64,000 bases of DNA from Cristatella mucedo. Taxonomy: Eukaryota; Bryozoa; Phylactolaemata; Cristatellidae. Below are positions 1 through 9,420 of the stretch, piece after piece. The translations under genes and the position numbers were made by a program. The notes beneath the pieces were generated by a model. The model saw nothing but the letters and a program-made list of their open reading frames with translations. It was not told where the DNA came from and ran no database searches. The stretch lies in assembly GCA_009760855.2 (NCBI GenBank), contig WPIO01000027.1:1425001-1489000 (forward strand), read 5' to 3'. Each line of letters begins with the position of its first letter. Position 1 is the stretch's first letter.

Positions 1-415
1 TGCTCGTCCCCCAGGTCCTCTATGGACAATAAATGAGCTGTTCCATCGCTACGCTTGAAGGACGACTGGCAACAGACGCTTTTGCTCTGCAGGTTAAAGA
101 CTGTGGAGCTGACTTCCACTATTCTTACGCGATGACAACTACTCTCCTGCTGCGACTATGGCACATCCTTTCCAGACGTCCTGAGCTGCCACTTCCGTGC
201 TACTCACTACCTCAACTGGTCTCCTGAATCAGCCATGCTTCCCACTTTCTCTTTGTTGAGTGGGATGAAGTATGATGGCTAACGAACGCATACCGAAAGC
301 TGTCTAGGCTTTGAGTGCCCCATAGAAAACTCTCCATCGTAACACCCACTCAGTCTCCGTGGCTTTATGGACTTTATTATATATATTTATTATATGATGG
401 AGATACATTACATTA
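1..415 (+). mobile_element. LINE-1 (L2/CR1-like) 3' end fragment
   Basis: Aligns by eye with the 3' part of the LINE at 32283-33225: the end of the reverse-transcriptase C-terminal region (GTCCTCTATGGACAATAAAT..., CTACTCACTACCTCAACTG...), then the shared 3' UTR ending GGAGATACATTACATTA. The frame is broken by several indels, and an AT-rich insertion lies at ~375-395. The element continues beyond the left edge. Confidence 0.85.
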
Positions 416-1095
416 GGCGGCGGGCAGCTTGCCGTTTTTAGAGCTTCGACCGGAGCTACCAGGCTGACCTCGGATGGCGGGTGCACCTTTTGCAGACGAC
501 ATCTCAACCATTTTTTTCATTGTAACTGGTTTGGATCGACCCTAGCCTGGTTGTCCCATTTGCCACCAGGCACGGGCTAGCCTAATGGGGGGGGGGGCAG
601 CGTAAATTCAGGCCGTTCGAGTTTCTTCCTCAGTCACCTATCCCGAGAATCTAATAGTAATAATAATAATAGTTATAATCAAAGTAAAACATTCGTATTG
701 CACTCCAAAATAATTAAAATTTTTCTAGGTACCTTACACATGCTGGAAAGAAAGCATACAAAGCCGAATGATTTATATTTCTTAGCAGGGTCTGAGGCGG
801 AAGTGCCAGCCGTTTGCTCCACAGTCGAAGGCTGGCAAGGAGTGCAGACCACGGCCAGCAGGCCACTCCCGAGCAGAGCAACCACTTCGCTAGGTACTGG
901 TTACATAAACATGAGTGACGCTTAGCGCTAGATCAACACTAGACTCAAACGAGACGGGTGTGGGGCTGGATTTGACTGGGCTGCCAATGAGGCTAATTAA
1001 TGCCGGTGCCACTACTTGCGGCTACTCGGCCTACGATTGGAAAACATGAGCGCATGCAGCACAGGCACACAGTATGACCATGCCAGCCATCTTAC
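416..1095. other. Intron of AMPK gamma, no gene seen
   Basis: Sequence between the LINE-1 end and the last visible exon. It holds a G9 run near 588-597 and a short (TAA)n tract at ~655-671. I searched the minus strand here for the expected VHRLVVVD/SLSD exon and did not find it. Confidence 0.7.
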
Positions 1096-1170
1096 CCCAG
1101 CCTTCACGATCTTTTCTATAACGACTGCAAGTGTGTCAAACACTGAACATTTGAGTACACCCTCTTGTCC
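1096..1170 (-). CDS. PRKAG: AMPK gamma, start of CBS4 (last exon in window)
   Basis: A 75-nt exon (25 codons), acceptor CTTTCATTGCAG, donor GGG/GTAAG, phase 0. It encodes GQEGVLKCSVFDTLAVVIEK then IVKAG, matching EGV.KC...ETLE.I..RIV.AE of CBS4. The family continues with VHRLVVVD and a SLSD segment that binds nucleotide; neither is found in the remaining 1095 bases on this strand, so the last ~40 residues are outside the window. The gene is therefore partial at the 3' end because of the window edge; there is no sign of damage. Residues 502-526. Confidence 0.93.
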
Positions 1171-1286
1171 CTGCAATGAAAGTGTGTGACAATGTGAGCA
1201 GTGCATACATGCACTTGAGTGGATAAAGAGTAAAGAGAGAGAGAGAGCAAGGGAAGAAGTTAGGAGGAAAGATCGGGGAGAGAAGG

Positions 1287-1289
<3 letters not shown>

Positions 1290-1338
<49 letters not shown>
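1290..1338 (+). repeat. (GA)n microsatellite in a 266-nt intron
   Basis: Pure GA run with interrupted GA extending back to ~1232. Read on the transcribed strand it is (TC)n inside the intron upstream of the acceptor at 1171. Confidence 0.97.
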
Positions 1339-1341
<3 letters not shown>

Positions 1342-1436
1342 AATAAGGAGAAAGAAAACGAGAGAGAAATAGATCAAGGATTCGTGCAGCAGCAGCCATA
1401 ATCTAGCAACAGCATCGAGCCTGCATCATGCCTCAC

Positions 1437-1508
1437 CGATTTTCGGTAGCTCAGTGCCTGCGACACAGAGACGTCCAAGTTACAGTAGGTTTTGTCAGCA
1501 GCAAGGTT
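1437..1508 (-). CDS. PRKAG: AMPK gamma, CBS3-CBS4 connector
   Basis: A 72-nt exon (24 codons), acceptor TCCGTTGCAG, donor TCG/GTGAGG, phase 0. It encodes NLAADKTYCNLDVSVSQALS then YRKS, matching the family NLAAEKTYNNLDVSV block that closes CBS3. The following 266-nt intron contains a long (TC)n tract as read on this strand. Residues 478-501. Confidence 0.95.
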
Positions 1509-1601
1509 CTGCAACGGATGCGTAGCGTTTCTCACATGCATGAAAAGCAAAACAGGCTGGACAAACAAACCACAGGTAATTTTCATGCTCTCTTTGCTAA
1601 T

Positions 1602-1638
1602 TTGCTAACATTTAGGGTACCACCCTAAATGTTAGCAA
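1602..1638. repeat. Perfect 17-bp hairpin in a 142-nt intron
   Basis: Arms TTGCTAACATTTAGGGT and its exact complement around a 3-nt loop. It starts 13 nt downstream of the 5' splice site of exon 1651-1773 as read on the minus strand. Confidence 0.9.
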
Positions 1639-1650
1639 GCTAGCACTCAC

Positions 1651-1773
1651 GATGACGTCGAATTTGGAGTATATGTCTACAACTTTCCCGTGATTGTTCA
1701 GCACCGGCAAGGCCGACACCCTTCGGGCCACGAAAACGTTCAGCACTTCGATCAATGGCGTGTGTACTGCCAC
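1651..1773 (-). CDS. PRKAG: AMPK gamma, CBS3 core
   Basis: A 123-nt exon (41 codons), acceptor TTCTTTCTAG, donor ATC/GTGAGT, phase 0. It encodes [20 protein letters not shown], then [20 protein letters not shown] and I. The Arg of RRVSALP matches the conserved nucleotide-site Arg of CBS3, and [11 protein letters not shown] is a hallmark of animal gammas. A 17-bp perfect hairpin (1602-1638) begins 13 nt into the downstream intron. Residues 437-477. Confidence 0.96.
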
Positions 1774-2075
1774 CTAGAAAGAAGTGCCAAGCGAGGAGCC
1801 GTGACAGCTGGCTGCGTTACAGGCAGGCATGCATGCACGAGGCAGGCACATCATTCTTGACTAGGCCCAACACCACTCCTTCCCCGAGCAAATGATGGAA
1901 AGGCCGTAGCTAAAACACACGCACAGCAAAACAGCAGAAACAACTGAAATGTCAGGAACAAGTACTCGATTCTACCAGATCCCAGCATGCTCCATGGGGG
2001 CCATAGAGGAGCAAGCGCTAGATCGTGTAGCATGAACGAGCAAGTGCCTATGCAAGAGCAGCAGCCGAGAGAGAG

Positions 2076-2078
<3 letters not shown>

Positions 2079-2165
<87 letters not shown>
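2079..2165 (+). repeat. (GA)n microsatellite
   Basis: About 87 bp of nearly pure GA in the 1.9-kb AMPK gamma intron. Open frames across it are artefacts. Confidence 0.97.
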
Positions 2166-2166
<1 letters not shown>

Positions 2167-2542
2167 ATCACAGACCGAGCAAGACAAGGCTTCCTATCTG
2201 GGCCGTAAGGCGTGCATCGATGGCACCCTGTAAAATAAGTCAACACATTTACCCGAAGGGCAACAGCAGGCTTTCTCGGGTCGAAGACCGATGCAAAAGT
2301 CAAGTGCAGAGGCCAGCACATTAGGTTCGCGTATCGAGCTAGAAAACGGCGTCCTCGAATTCGAGGCCCTGCAAACCGGCTTCGACCTCGGTTCGAGTCA
2401 GCTCGAAATTGCACGCTTGCATCCCAAGGCCGCTGGCCACACAGCTACCTACTGCTACCCACATTCCACATGCTGCTGCTGCTGCTCGTCCAGCCTCTCT
2501 GACAGCACTCGGCCACTTACGAACCTCGGCCTTCTCCCGTAA

Positions 2543-2682
2543 CTAAATATACAAAAAATATAATTCATTTGTATAGCGCCCCAAGAGAACTTTATTCAGG
2601 TGCTTTGGCCATGGGGCTCGAACCCACGACCTCAGCGAGACCTAGGTCGGGCGAGCAAACCACTGGGCCAAACCAGCTACCC
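2543..2682 (-). mobile_element. SINE-A copy (tRNA head, LINE-2-type tail)
   Basis: On the minus strand: a tRNA-like head (GGTTTGGCCCAGTGGTTTGC, A-box-like), a B-box-like GTGGGTTCGAGCCCC, then a tail like AGCACCTGAATAAAGTTCTC...GCGCTATACAAATGAATTAT. The tail resembles that of LINE-2. Confidence 0.75.
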
Positions 2683-2787
2683 GACCTTGGTCTTGTCTAC
2701 TAACTAAAGGCAGCTGCTCTTCATTGCAACATCGGCAACATTAACGGTACAATAATACACGAATATATTGTAGTGAGGTTCTTGTCA

Positions 2788-2898
<111 letters not shown>

Positions 2899-3681
2899 GC
2901 GTTATGTAGACGCCCGAGGTGAGCTGCTATGAGGCGTATGTTTGTGATAGTATGAGAGTGAGCTAGTAAGAGACGTATGTTTGCTTTCGGTTTGTGCTCG
3001 ACTGCACGCACACCCCATTCATTACCGTATTTTGAGCGGTACGCAAACTTGACTCCCCCCCCCTAGAACACCACCTGCGTGCAGAGACGACGTGAGAACT
3101 GGCTCCTACTAGGCCGGACTCGCATGCAAAGGCAGAGCAAGCACCCGGTCACACTGCAGGGCTCGGCTCGAGCGCTGGCGGCGGCAACACGCACGGCCGC
3201 CAAGCGATCGGGCATCGTTGTCTGGTGAGAGGGAGGGCCGACACTGAGCACACGCACACTCACTGCGAGCCGAGCAGTCAGTGCTAAGGGACACACGGCA
3301 AGCATGTCGGGGCCGCCTGAGGCGCTTTGCAGATATAGTGAAGATTTTTTCAAAGGCTTTCCAGCCGAGCTGACCATGCAAACGAAGCCACGCGGGGAAG
3401 TCAACGGTGCCACCTCCGTGACTGCAAGCACGCTCAAAGCCGGCACAAAGCGGCGATGGCTCCATTTGCTGGTGGAACTGCAGCACGACTGCTCACCTTA
3501 CGTCAAACGTCAATCGGCCAATTAAGAGGAGGCAAGAAGGTGGAGCGAGTGACAGGAAGGTGGGTCGGTCCAAAAGGAAAGGCCGTGAAGGCGCCCTGTA
3601 TGCCCAAAGACCCGAAAGCTCGAAAGTATGAAAGCCCAGTGCCACGGCCGTGGCAGCTGCAGAGGACGACTGACGACTCAC

Positions 3682-3762
3682 CGAAGCCAGGTTCTCGTAG
3701 GTGCCCACCTTCAATTCTTCCAGAGTCTGGTTGAGGTATACGGGCGTGGGAAGGCTGCGCAT
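3682..3762 (-). CDS. PRKAG: AMPK gamma, CBS2-CBS3 connector
   Basis: An 81-nt exon (27 codons), acceptor GTGCTTTCCAG, donor TCG/GTGAGT, phase 0 at both ends. It encodes MRSLPTPVYLNQTLEELKVG then TYENLAS. It matches the family segment between LKF.LF and CBS3 (F-P-K-P...LEEL-IGTY-N-A) residue for residue in length (27). The downstream intron is 1.9 kb and carries (GA)n and (TA)n arrays and a SINE-A copy. Residues 410-436. Confidence 0.94.
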
Positions 3763-3984
3763 CTGGAAAGCACGAGGCAAAGTGTTCAGCGTCACCCGCC
3801 CCAGGCGTGCTGGCGCTGAGCCGACGCCGGAAGCCAATAGGGTCAGCAAGAAGTGAAAACAAAAAACCAATGACGAAAACTCGAGCGAGAGTGTACCTTG
3901 ACCGAAACGAACGTCTCACTTTAAACGCTTTGAAGGGGCGAGACCAAAAGCTTTGGCCTCCGCAGGAGGAGCGGCTGCACTCAC

Positions 3985-4212
3985 AAACAAGTAAATAAAC
4001 TTCAGTATCCGCTTGTGGGTCATTATGTATAGGGCATTGCCGCTGGCGCTGTCCACGACGGCAAGGCGGTGCACGTGACGGTCGAGCAGCATGCGCACGG
4101 CGTCGAACACGCTTGCGTCGGGCGCTATGGTGACCAGCTTTGACGGCTGCTGGCCCTGCAGCTCCTCTCGCCACGTGGCTATCTTATGCTCCTCGAGCGC
4201 CTCCATCTTGGC
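3985..4212 (-). CDS. PRKAG: AMPK gamma, CBS2
   Basis: A 228-nt exon (76 codons), acceptor CGCGCGCAG before GCC, donor TTT/GTGAGT, phase 0 at both ends. It encodes [38 protein letters not shown], then [20 protein letters not shown] and [17 protein letters not shown] and THKRILKF are family signatures; the His-Arg of HVHRL and the Lys of THKR align with nucleotide-phosphate-binding residues in known gamma structures. The usual HRLPV reads HRLAV. The GC-rich acceptor lacks a good pyrimidine tract, but the alternatives break the frame. Residues 334-409. Confidence 0.96.
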
Positions 4213-4363
4213 CTGCGCGCGGCGGCGGAGCTAGACGGTCGTGCGGAGGAGCGCCGGCAGGCAGACCGCGGAGGCGAACCGAGAGCGCGCGCACGTGCCG
4301 CCGGCCGGAGCAAGAGCGAGGGCTGCTGCTCGGCACGCACCAGCAGCCAGGGCAGCAGCTCAC

Positions 4364-4504
4364 CTCGGGCGTCTTGTAGTATCTCTGCAAGATGAGTATG
4401 AAGTCGGTAATCGTCAGCATGCCCACGTAGTCTTGCCTCGAGGCATCCCACACCAGCGCAGCTCGCACACCGTTGTACACCAGGGCGTAGAAGGCTTTCT
4501 TCAC
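4364..4504 (-). CDS. PRKAG: AMPK gamma, rest of CBS1
   Basis: A 141-nt exon (47 codons), acceptor GGGTAG, donor GAG/GTGAGC, phase 0 at both ends. It encodes [20 protein letters not shown], then [20 protein letters not shown]. The Arg of NGVRAA corresponds to the conserved nucleotide-contacting Arg (Arg70 of human gamma-1), and the Asp of TITDF to the conserved ribose-binding Asp; both are present. Most gammas read RAAPLWD here; this copy reads RAALVWD, so the usual Pro is Leu. The upstream intron is 159 nt with a weak polypyrimidine tract, the downstream intron 151 nt. Residues 287-333. Confidence 0.95.
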
Positions 4505-4663
4505 CTACCCAGGTCGAATGACACACCGAGCGATTGAAGGAAGGAGCGGTGGCTGCAGCTGCGCCCAGGGAGGGAAGATGAGGTCACGTGGTCTAGCCAC
4601 TGCAGCTTTGCGACCGGCCGTACTGCTGGTGCTGCGGTGCCGGAAAACCGAACACGCACTTAC

Positions 4664-4767
4664 GCTGAGCTGCGTGTCGAAAATGACCAGCTTGGCACTG
4701 GTTGGAATGAGGTCGTAGCACTTGTGAGCTCGCATGAACTTCATGAACACGACCGGGTCGTCTTCCT
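4664..4767 (-). CDS. PRKAG: AMPK gamma, start of CBS1
   Basis: A 104-nt exon: acceptor ATTCTATAG, donor AGC/GTAAGT. It encodes EEDDPVVFMKFMRAHKCYDL followed by IPTSAKLVIFDTQLS, a near-diagnostic AMPK gamma block. In animals this segment forms the first strand and helix of CBS1 and follows the acidic linker. Together with the previous exon it gives exactly 52 codons, with no phase slippage. The TSAKLV.FDTQL wording is what I recall for invertebrate gammas, whereas vertebrates read TSSKLVVFDT. Residues 252-286. Confidence 0.93.
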
Positions 4768-5060
4768 CTATAGAATGACAATCGAACGTCGTTGTGGCGG
4801 TGAACTCCGGCTTAATGCGGCATGCTTGCTACGCAGCAGCGGTGCACAGGTCCCAAATTTCGACGGCAGCTGCCGCGCACGGCAATCGAAGTCCGAGGCG
4901 ATCCCGATCGTCGCGCGAATGACACTGAATACAAAGGCTAACCGGGCGCAAACTGCGGGCCGAGGGCAGAGCAGTTGGTGGCGCAAGGTTGGTCCCACCG
5001 AGCCGACGACCTCTGCGCTACAACGGACGCTGCCCAAGTGAATGCGCACTGGGTGTGTAC

Positions 5061-5112
5061 CTAGGTCTTCTATCTCCATGTTCTCGAGTTCTGAGCAGTC
5101 CGTGCTGTGCCA
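5061..5112 (-). CDS. PRKAG: AMPK gamma, short linker exon before CBS1
   Basis: A 52-nt exon: acceptor TGCTTACAG before TGG, donor CTAG/GTACAC, entering in phase 0 and leaving in phase 1. It encodes WHSTDCSELENMEIEDL and the first base of a Glu codon completed by the next exon (G+AG). The acidic run ahead of CBS1 matches the position of the linker in animal AMPK gamma chains. Upstream lies a 12.0-kb intron, downstream a 293-nt intron. The phase fit on both sides is the main support, since the linker is poorly conserved. Residues 235-251. Confidence 0.8.
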
Positions 5113-8100
5113 CTGTAAGCAGAAACGAGGCGCCACTGCCTGCGACCTGCTCCTGTGACTGACGATTGCACGCCCGCCAGGCGGGCGGGCAGCCTGGCCG
5201 GCTGGCGGTCACAAAAGTTACAATGGAATGGGTGATTGGGCAGAATGGAATGGCAACAGTTCAGCAAAGACGAACTCCGAAAAGACGCTATCCACAGACG
5301 GTTCGACGTCAAGTGCGAGCGCGCAGCGTGCGCACACACGAGCATGCACGTGACGTGCGTGCTCGTGTGCGTGCACGTCACTCGAGAGCGAGGACGGCTC
5401 ACGATGCCACTAAGAGTGCAGCGCTGCTAAGGCCAGACGGTGGCGGAGCTAGCTGCTACGACTCGAGCTAACAGCAGGCGGCCAGATGAGGCTATGTACT
5501 ATGTACGGCCAACAGAGGACTATGTACGGCCAACAGAGGAGCTGGAACTCGCCGGAGGGCCGGCCGGCGGCTAAGACAAGCTGCGCTGACAATCGACAAC
5601 GTCGCCACACAGCGCTAGCATGCGCCGACGACAGCGATCTACACAGTGCTGCTATTTGCTCGAGGAGCTGCCACTCGGCGGGACACGCCCAATCGATGAG
5701 CCAACCGGCTCACCTAAGGAACTCGCTGCTGCACCGGCAGCGGCAGCAGCAGGGGTGGTGGTCTCTAACGGCAGTCTCTAGCCCCCCCCTTCCATGCACT
5801 CCCAACTCCTCCCGTCTCAAGGGGATTGGCTCTGTGACGATGTGAGCGAGCGGAGGAGCCCTTGGCCCCTGTGCAGCACACACGCAGGTCGACCGGGCAA
5901 GCGACGCAGCAAAAGCGCAGGGCAAAGTGAGTGAGACGCAGGCATACGTGCATGCGGTCGACTTCGGCCACTTCGCATCGACATCGGACGTCGTATCGGC
6001 GCAACCGGCAGCCACAATTGGCCAGAAGGTGGCAGCCCGCGCTGTCTAGAGAGGTAGCACCGAAGCCAGCGAAGAGGTAATCTGGGAAAAGGGCAGGCCG
6101 CACAAACAGCAGTAAGCAGGCCCCGACTCCGGCAGACCCGGCCCTGGGGGGGGGCAGGGCACGTGCCCACAGGTACACGTGCACTGACTGGTGGCACTGA
6201 CCCAGTTAGTCTGCCATCATTGAAAGAAATAACGGTCACTTGTCGGGCTTTGCCCGACAAGCCCCGACAAGGAAGCACGAGCACCGAGAGCTAGGGAAGG
6301 ATAATAACATGACGACGACTCAAAGGATGTCCCGCCCCCAGGGAAGACCTGAGCAGGATAGGAGCGAGGGTGAGGCTTACGGCTGCTCACACTCTCACCC
6401 AGCCACGCAGTACGACGAACCGAGCTTCCATGCTGCTAGAACGCTACGGGAGGAGCCAGCAGGCAGCGGAGCAGCATCTCATCACTCCATCGCCTCCTCC
6501 TTCTCAGCGCAATCGGCCCCGACGATACCACTAGCAGCGCCGGCGGCCTGGTTTGAAACGAAAACTCCTGCTCTCGTCAAAAGTCTGAGCAGCGGCTGAA
6601 GATCACCACCACCATCTGCCACCCACCCATCCCTGTTCGACATGGGTGGGGCCAATGCAAGCCATCCATGGCTCGCAATCGGTCGAGTCGAATGAGCAAG
6701 CATGACGACTCGACTTGCATGCCGTGCGCGAACGAGAACCGGCCTCGTTGCCAACGCGGCACCCGAGGCCGAGCAGCGGCGGCGCCATGACACCCTTGCC
6801 TCAAGCGAATGATGTTGACCGAAAGAGCGAATGCAATCGAACGGAAGCCATCAGCAGTCCGTACAGAGTTCTCGATAAGGTTTCAGCAAGCTGCAGACTG
6901 GAGGGGAAGAGAGGCAGTGGGCATTCAGCCCCTACTACTCCACCCGAGTGAGAAAGCAACAAGCAGCCAAGAAGACCTTCCACGCCAAATGATGAAACTG
7001 GCCGAAGAGCTCACACAGCTGCCACGGCGGCGGCAGCTCTGCACGCGGCACCAGCAATCACGCCAGAAATCACGCATCTGTAGCGAGAGTAGAAGAAGCG
7101 CCGCTGCACGGCTCGACGAAGACACTGCTACTCTTTGCGTGGATCAAACAGTGGCAGGCCACGTGGGGGAGCGGGGCTGCTCTCACCAATCCCCCATGCA
7201 GCGGAGGCTACCCTAGCACACAGCACGAGAGACAATTAACACAAGGGTGGGGGAGGGGGTGGGAAGGACTGCGCAAGCCCGCAGCTCTCAACAAACGGCC
7301 ATAGCGACCTCCAAGCGAGAGCTTGCTGAGTCGTTATTGCAAGCACGAGTCGGGCCTTGCTTCCTTCTGCCACGCTTCTCTAAAAAGCAGCATGCGGTTC
7401 AAGTGGTGCAGTGCAGAGTTGCACCAACTCGGGCCAATACTGCCGCGAGTGCACACTGAACTCGGGGGCATCTGCGGCATACACACGCCACGAGAAATCA
7501 CTCACCTGCGCTCTCTTGCTGCGCTGAAAAAATGACACTGCACCTCCAAAGGCTGAGCTACGAACTGGCACCGCGAATATGATAGTCACACCATAAACTC
7601 GATGGAAGCCACAACAATTTATGACAAGTAGCTCACACCCGGTGGCAATGAGATGCAGAGCAGCAAATCCTGTTAGCCTAGCGACTGCAGGGTTAGGAGA
7701 GAAACGGAAGCGGATGAGAGCCGCTCAGCAACACGCTGCTGCTGTCAGCTGAGCTGCCGCCGGTCACCACTGCCGAGGACTGCATTCGAGCTGCTGGGGA
7801 CCGCATTCTCGAGGCAGTGGACAGTTCACTGCGTTTGGTTATGCCCCTCGTATGGTTGCTGCCAAAGATGACCAGATCCGGCATGGTTTTGCTAGTAACC
7901 ACTAGGAGGCAAGCAATTGAGGTTAGGTCACAGGGTGCGCGTGAGGTGAGAGGGGGGGGGAAGAGGAGGATCTATGTGGGCAGGCATATGAAGCCTAGTT
8001 TGGCCGACAACAAAAGTACATGCTGAGGTCGGGAAGCAGCAGCAAGTAAAGGTGCAGTGTCAGATGTCGAGGACACGGATTGACTCGGAGCCATAAGCAC

Positions 8101-9243
8101 CACCCGAGGCTCCACGAGCCTGTCAGCCCACACACACACCACACACACACACCCCCACCAGGAGCCAAATGACGTCACCTCCATTCGAATAGGCCATGCC
8201 CAAGGTAGGCAGGGGTAGGGGTGAGGATACCAGCACATTCGACGACGCCTAGTGAAGCCTAGAACCAGTCTCTCCTCCTCTCTCCCTCTGTCTGCGTCTC
8301 TCTCTCTCTCCTCTCTCCTTCCTTAGCCGGCCTTCCAGTGCTAATCAATAGCCTAAGTTCCAAAGCAAACAGAGGAAGTGGCTGTGGTATGTCTGCCTAA
8401 GGCCAATTCTTCAATGCTCACCCCCCCCTGAGCACTGCTCACAGCTGCTAGCTGCCAGCTATCACCTACACGGTCGTCCAGCCGACGGCAGCTGGGCTAC
8501 ATGGACACTGCATCAGGTCGGAGCCCGGGGCTACATACTAGCTTCGGTGCTCAGTGCTAGTGCTCCCCCTCACAGCACCCTCACATCGGCTTCTACTTAC
8601 TCACACGTTGCTACTGCAGAAGAAGTGTTTCAGAGAGACAGAGAGGGGGACAGCTAAAAGGAACCCTCATCTTGCCAGCTGAAGGGCAAGGGCATGTCGC
8701 CCCAATGCCAAGTGCATGCCACCGAGGTCACAGGCAGGAGCCGGAGAGAGAGAGAGAGAGAGCCATGGCAGCCGGTGCTTGCCAGACAGGGCAGGCACTT
8801 CCAAGTCGGCAATCGACTGACCAAAACATCGGCGGATGTGCATTTAATGACAGCCTCAAGCTGACCACCGAGGTGGAAGCAAATACAGACTCCTGTAGCT
8901 ATAGTACTTATTACCGACTAGCCTTCTAGTCCTGAGAAGTGCATGGCAATCATCACCTCGTCAGAGTGGCTTGATGATTGATTCACAGTGAGAGTGACCT
9001 CAAACGTTGGGGACACTGGCTGACTAGTCAGTCTGCCTCCTGCCCACACCACTCAGCATTAGCCTGTCCCGCCTTCTCTGCCAAACCGAAGAGAGACAGA
9101 CCACTGCTCAATGAGCAATATAACGGGATTACCATTTCCGGAATGGGGAGAAGCACCTTGCATTGCGAAATCATCAAGACAACCCAGATAGTCAAATAAA
9201 TAAGGTACACGCTTGTAATTTCCAAGTAGGTTCGACCTGCCTT
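5113..9243. other. AMPK gamma intron, first part; no gene seen
   Basis: GC-moderate intronic sequence with many short spurious frames. Small features: tandem 21-bp duplication at 5499-5540, a 10-bp hairpin CTTGTCGGGC/GCCCGACAAG at 6239-6261, a short CA patch at ~8130-8155 and a (GA)7 at ~8749-8762. No convincing exon on either strand. Confidence 0.6.
5499..5540 (+). repeat. Two-copy 21-bp tandem repeat
   Basis: The unit CTATGTACGGCCAACAGAGGA occurs twice head to tail without mismatch. Confidence 0.95.
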
Positions 9244-9420
9244 AAAAAAATATTCGAATGTCGGTTGATTCAACAGCCTTACTTGCACAGCAGCAAAAGA
9301 CCCTTAGCAGCTATCACTCATGCCTGCAGTAGCAGCATAGAATTATCCACTGCTGTAGTCGAACCAACGACCTGGGTCCTGAATTGCAAGCAGTACCTTA
9401 CCTTCAGGCTAAGTCCCAAG
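9244..9420 (-). mobile_element. SINE-B copy
   Basis: Minus-strand tRNA-like head (TAGCCTGAAGGTAAGGTACTGC), degraded B box, body with TGATAGCTGCTAAGG-like motif, end GGCTGTTGAATCAAC and a short T run. Diverged. Confidence 0.7.

Noticed and set aside
679..925. Short frames near the left edge that might hold the missing last AMPK gamma exon
   Set aside because: Neither strand shows VHRLVVVD or SLSD; the last exon must be outside the window.
6239..6261. Hairpin resembling a bacterial intrinsic terminator
   Set aside because: No T-run follows and the context is an animal intron.
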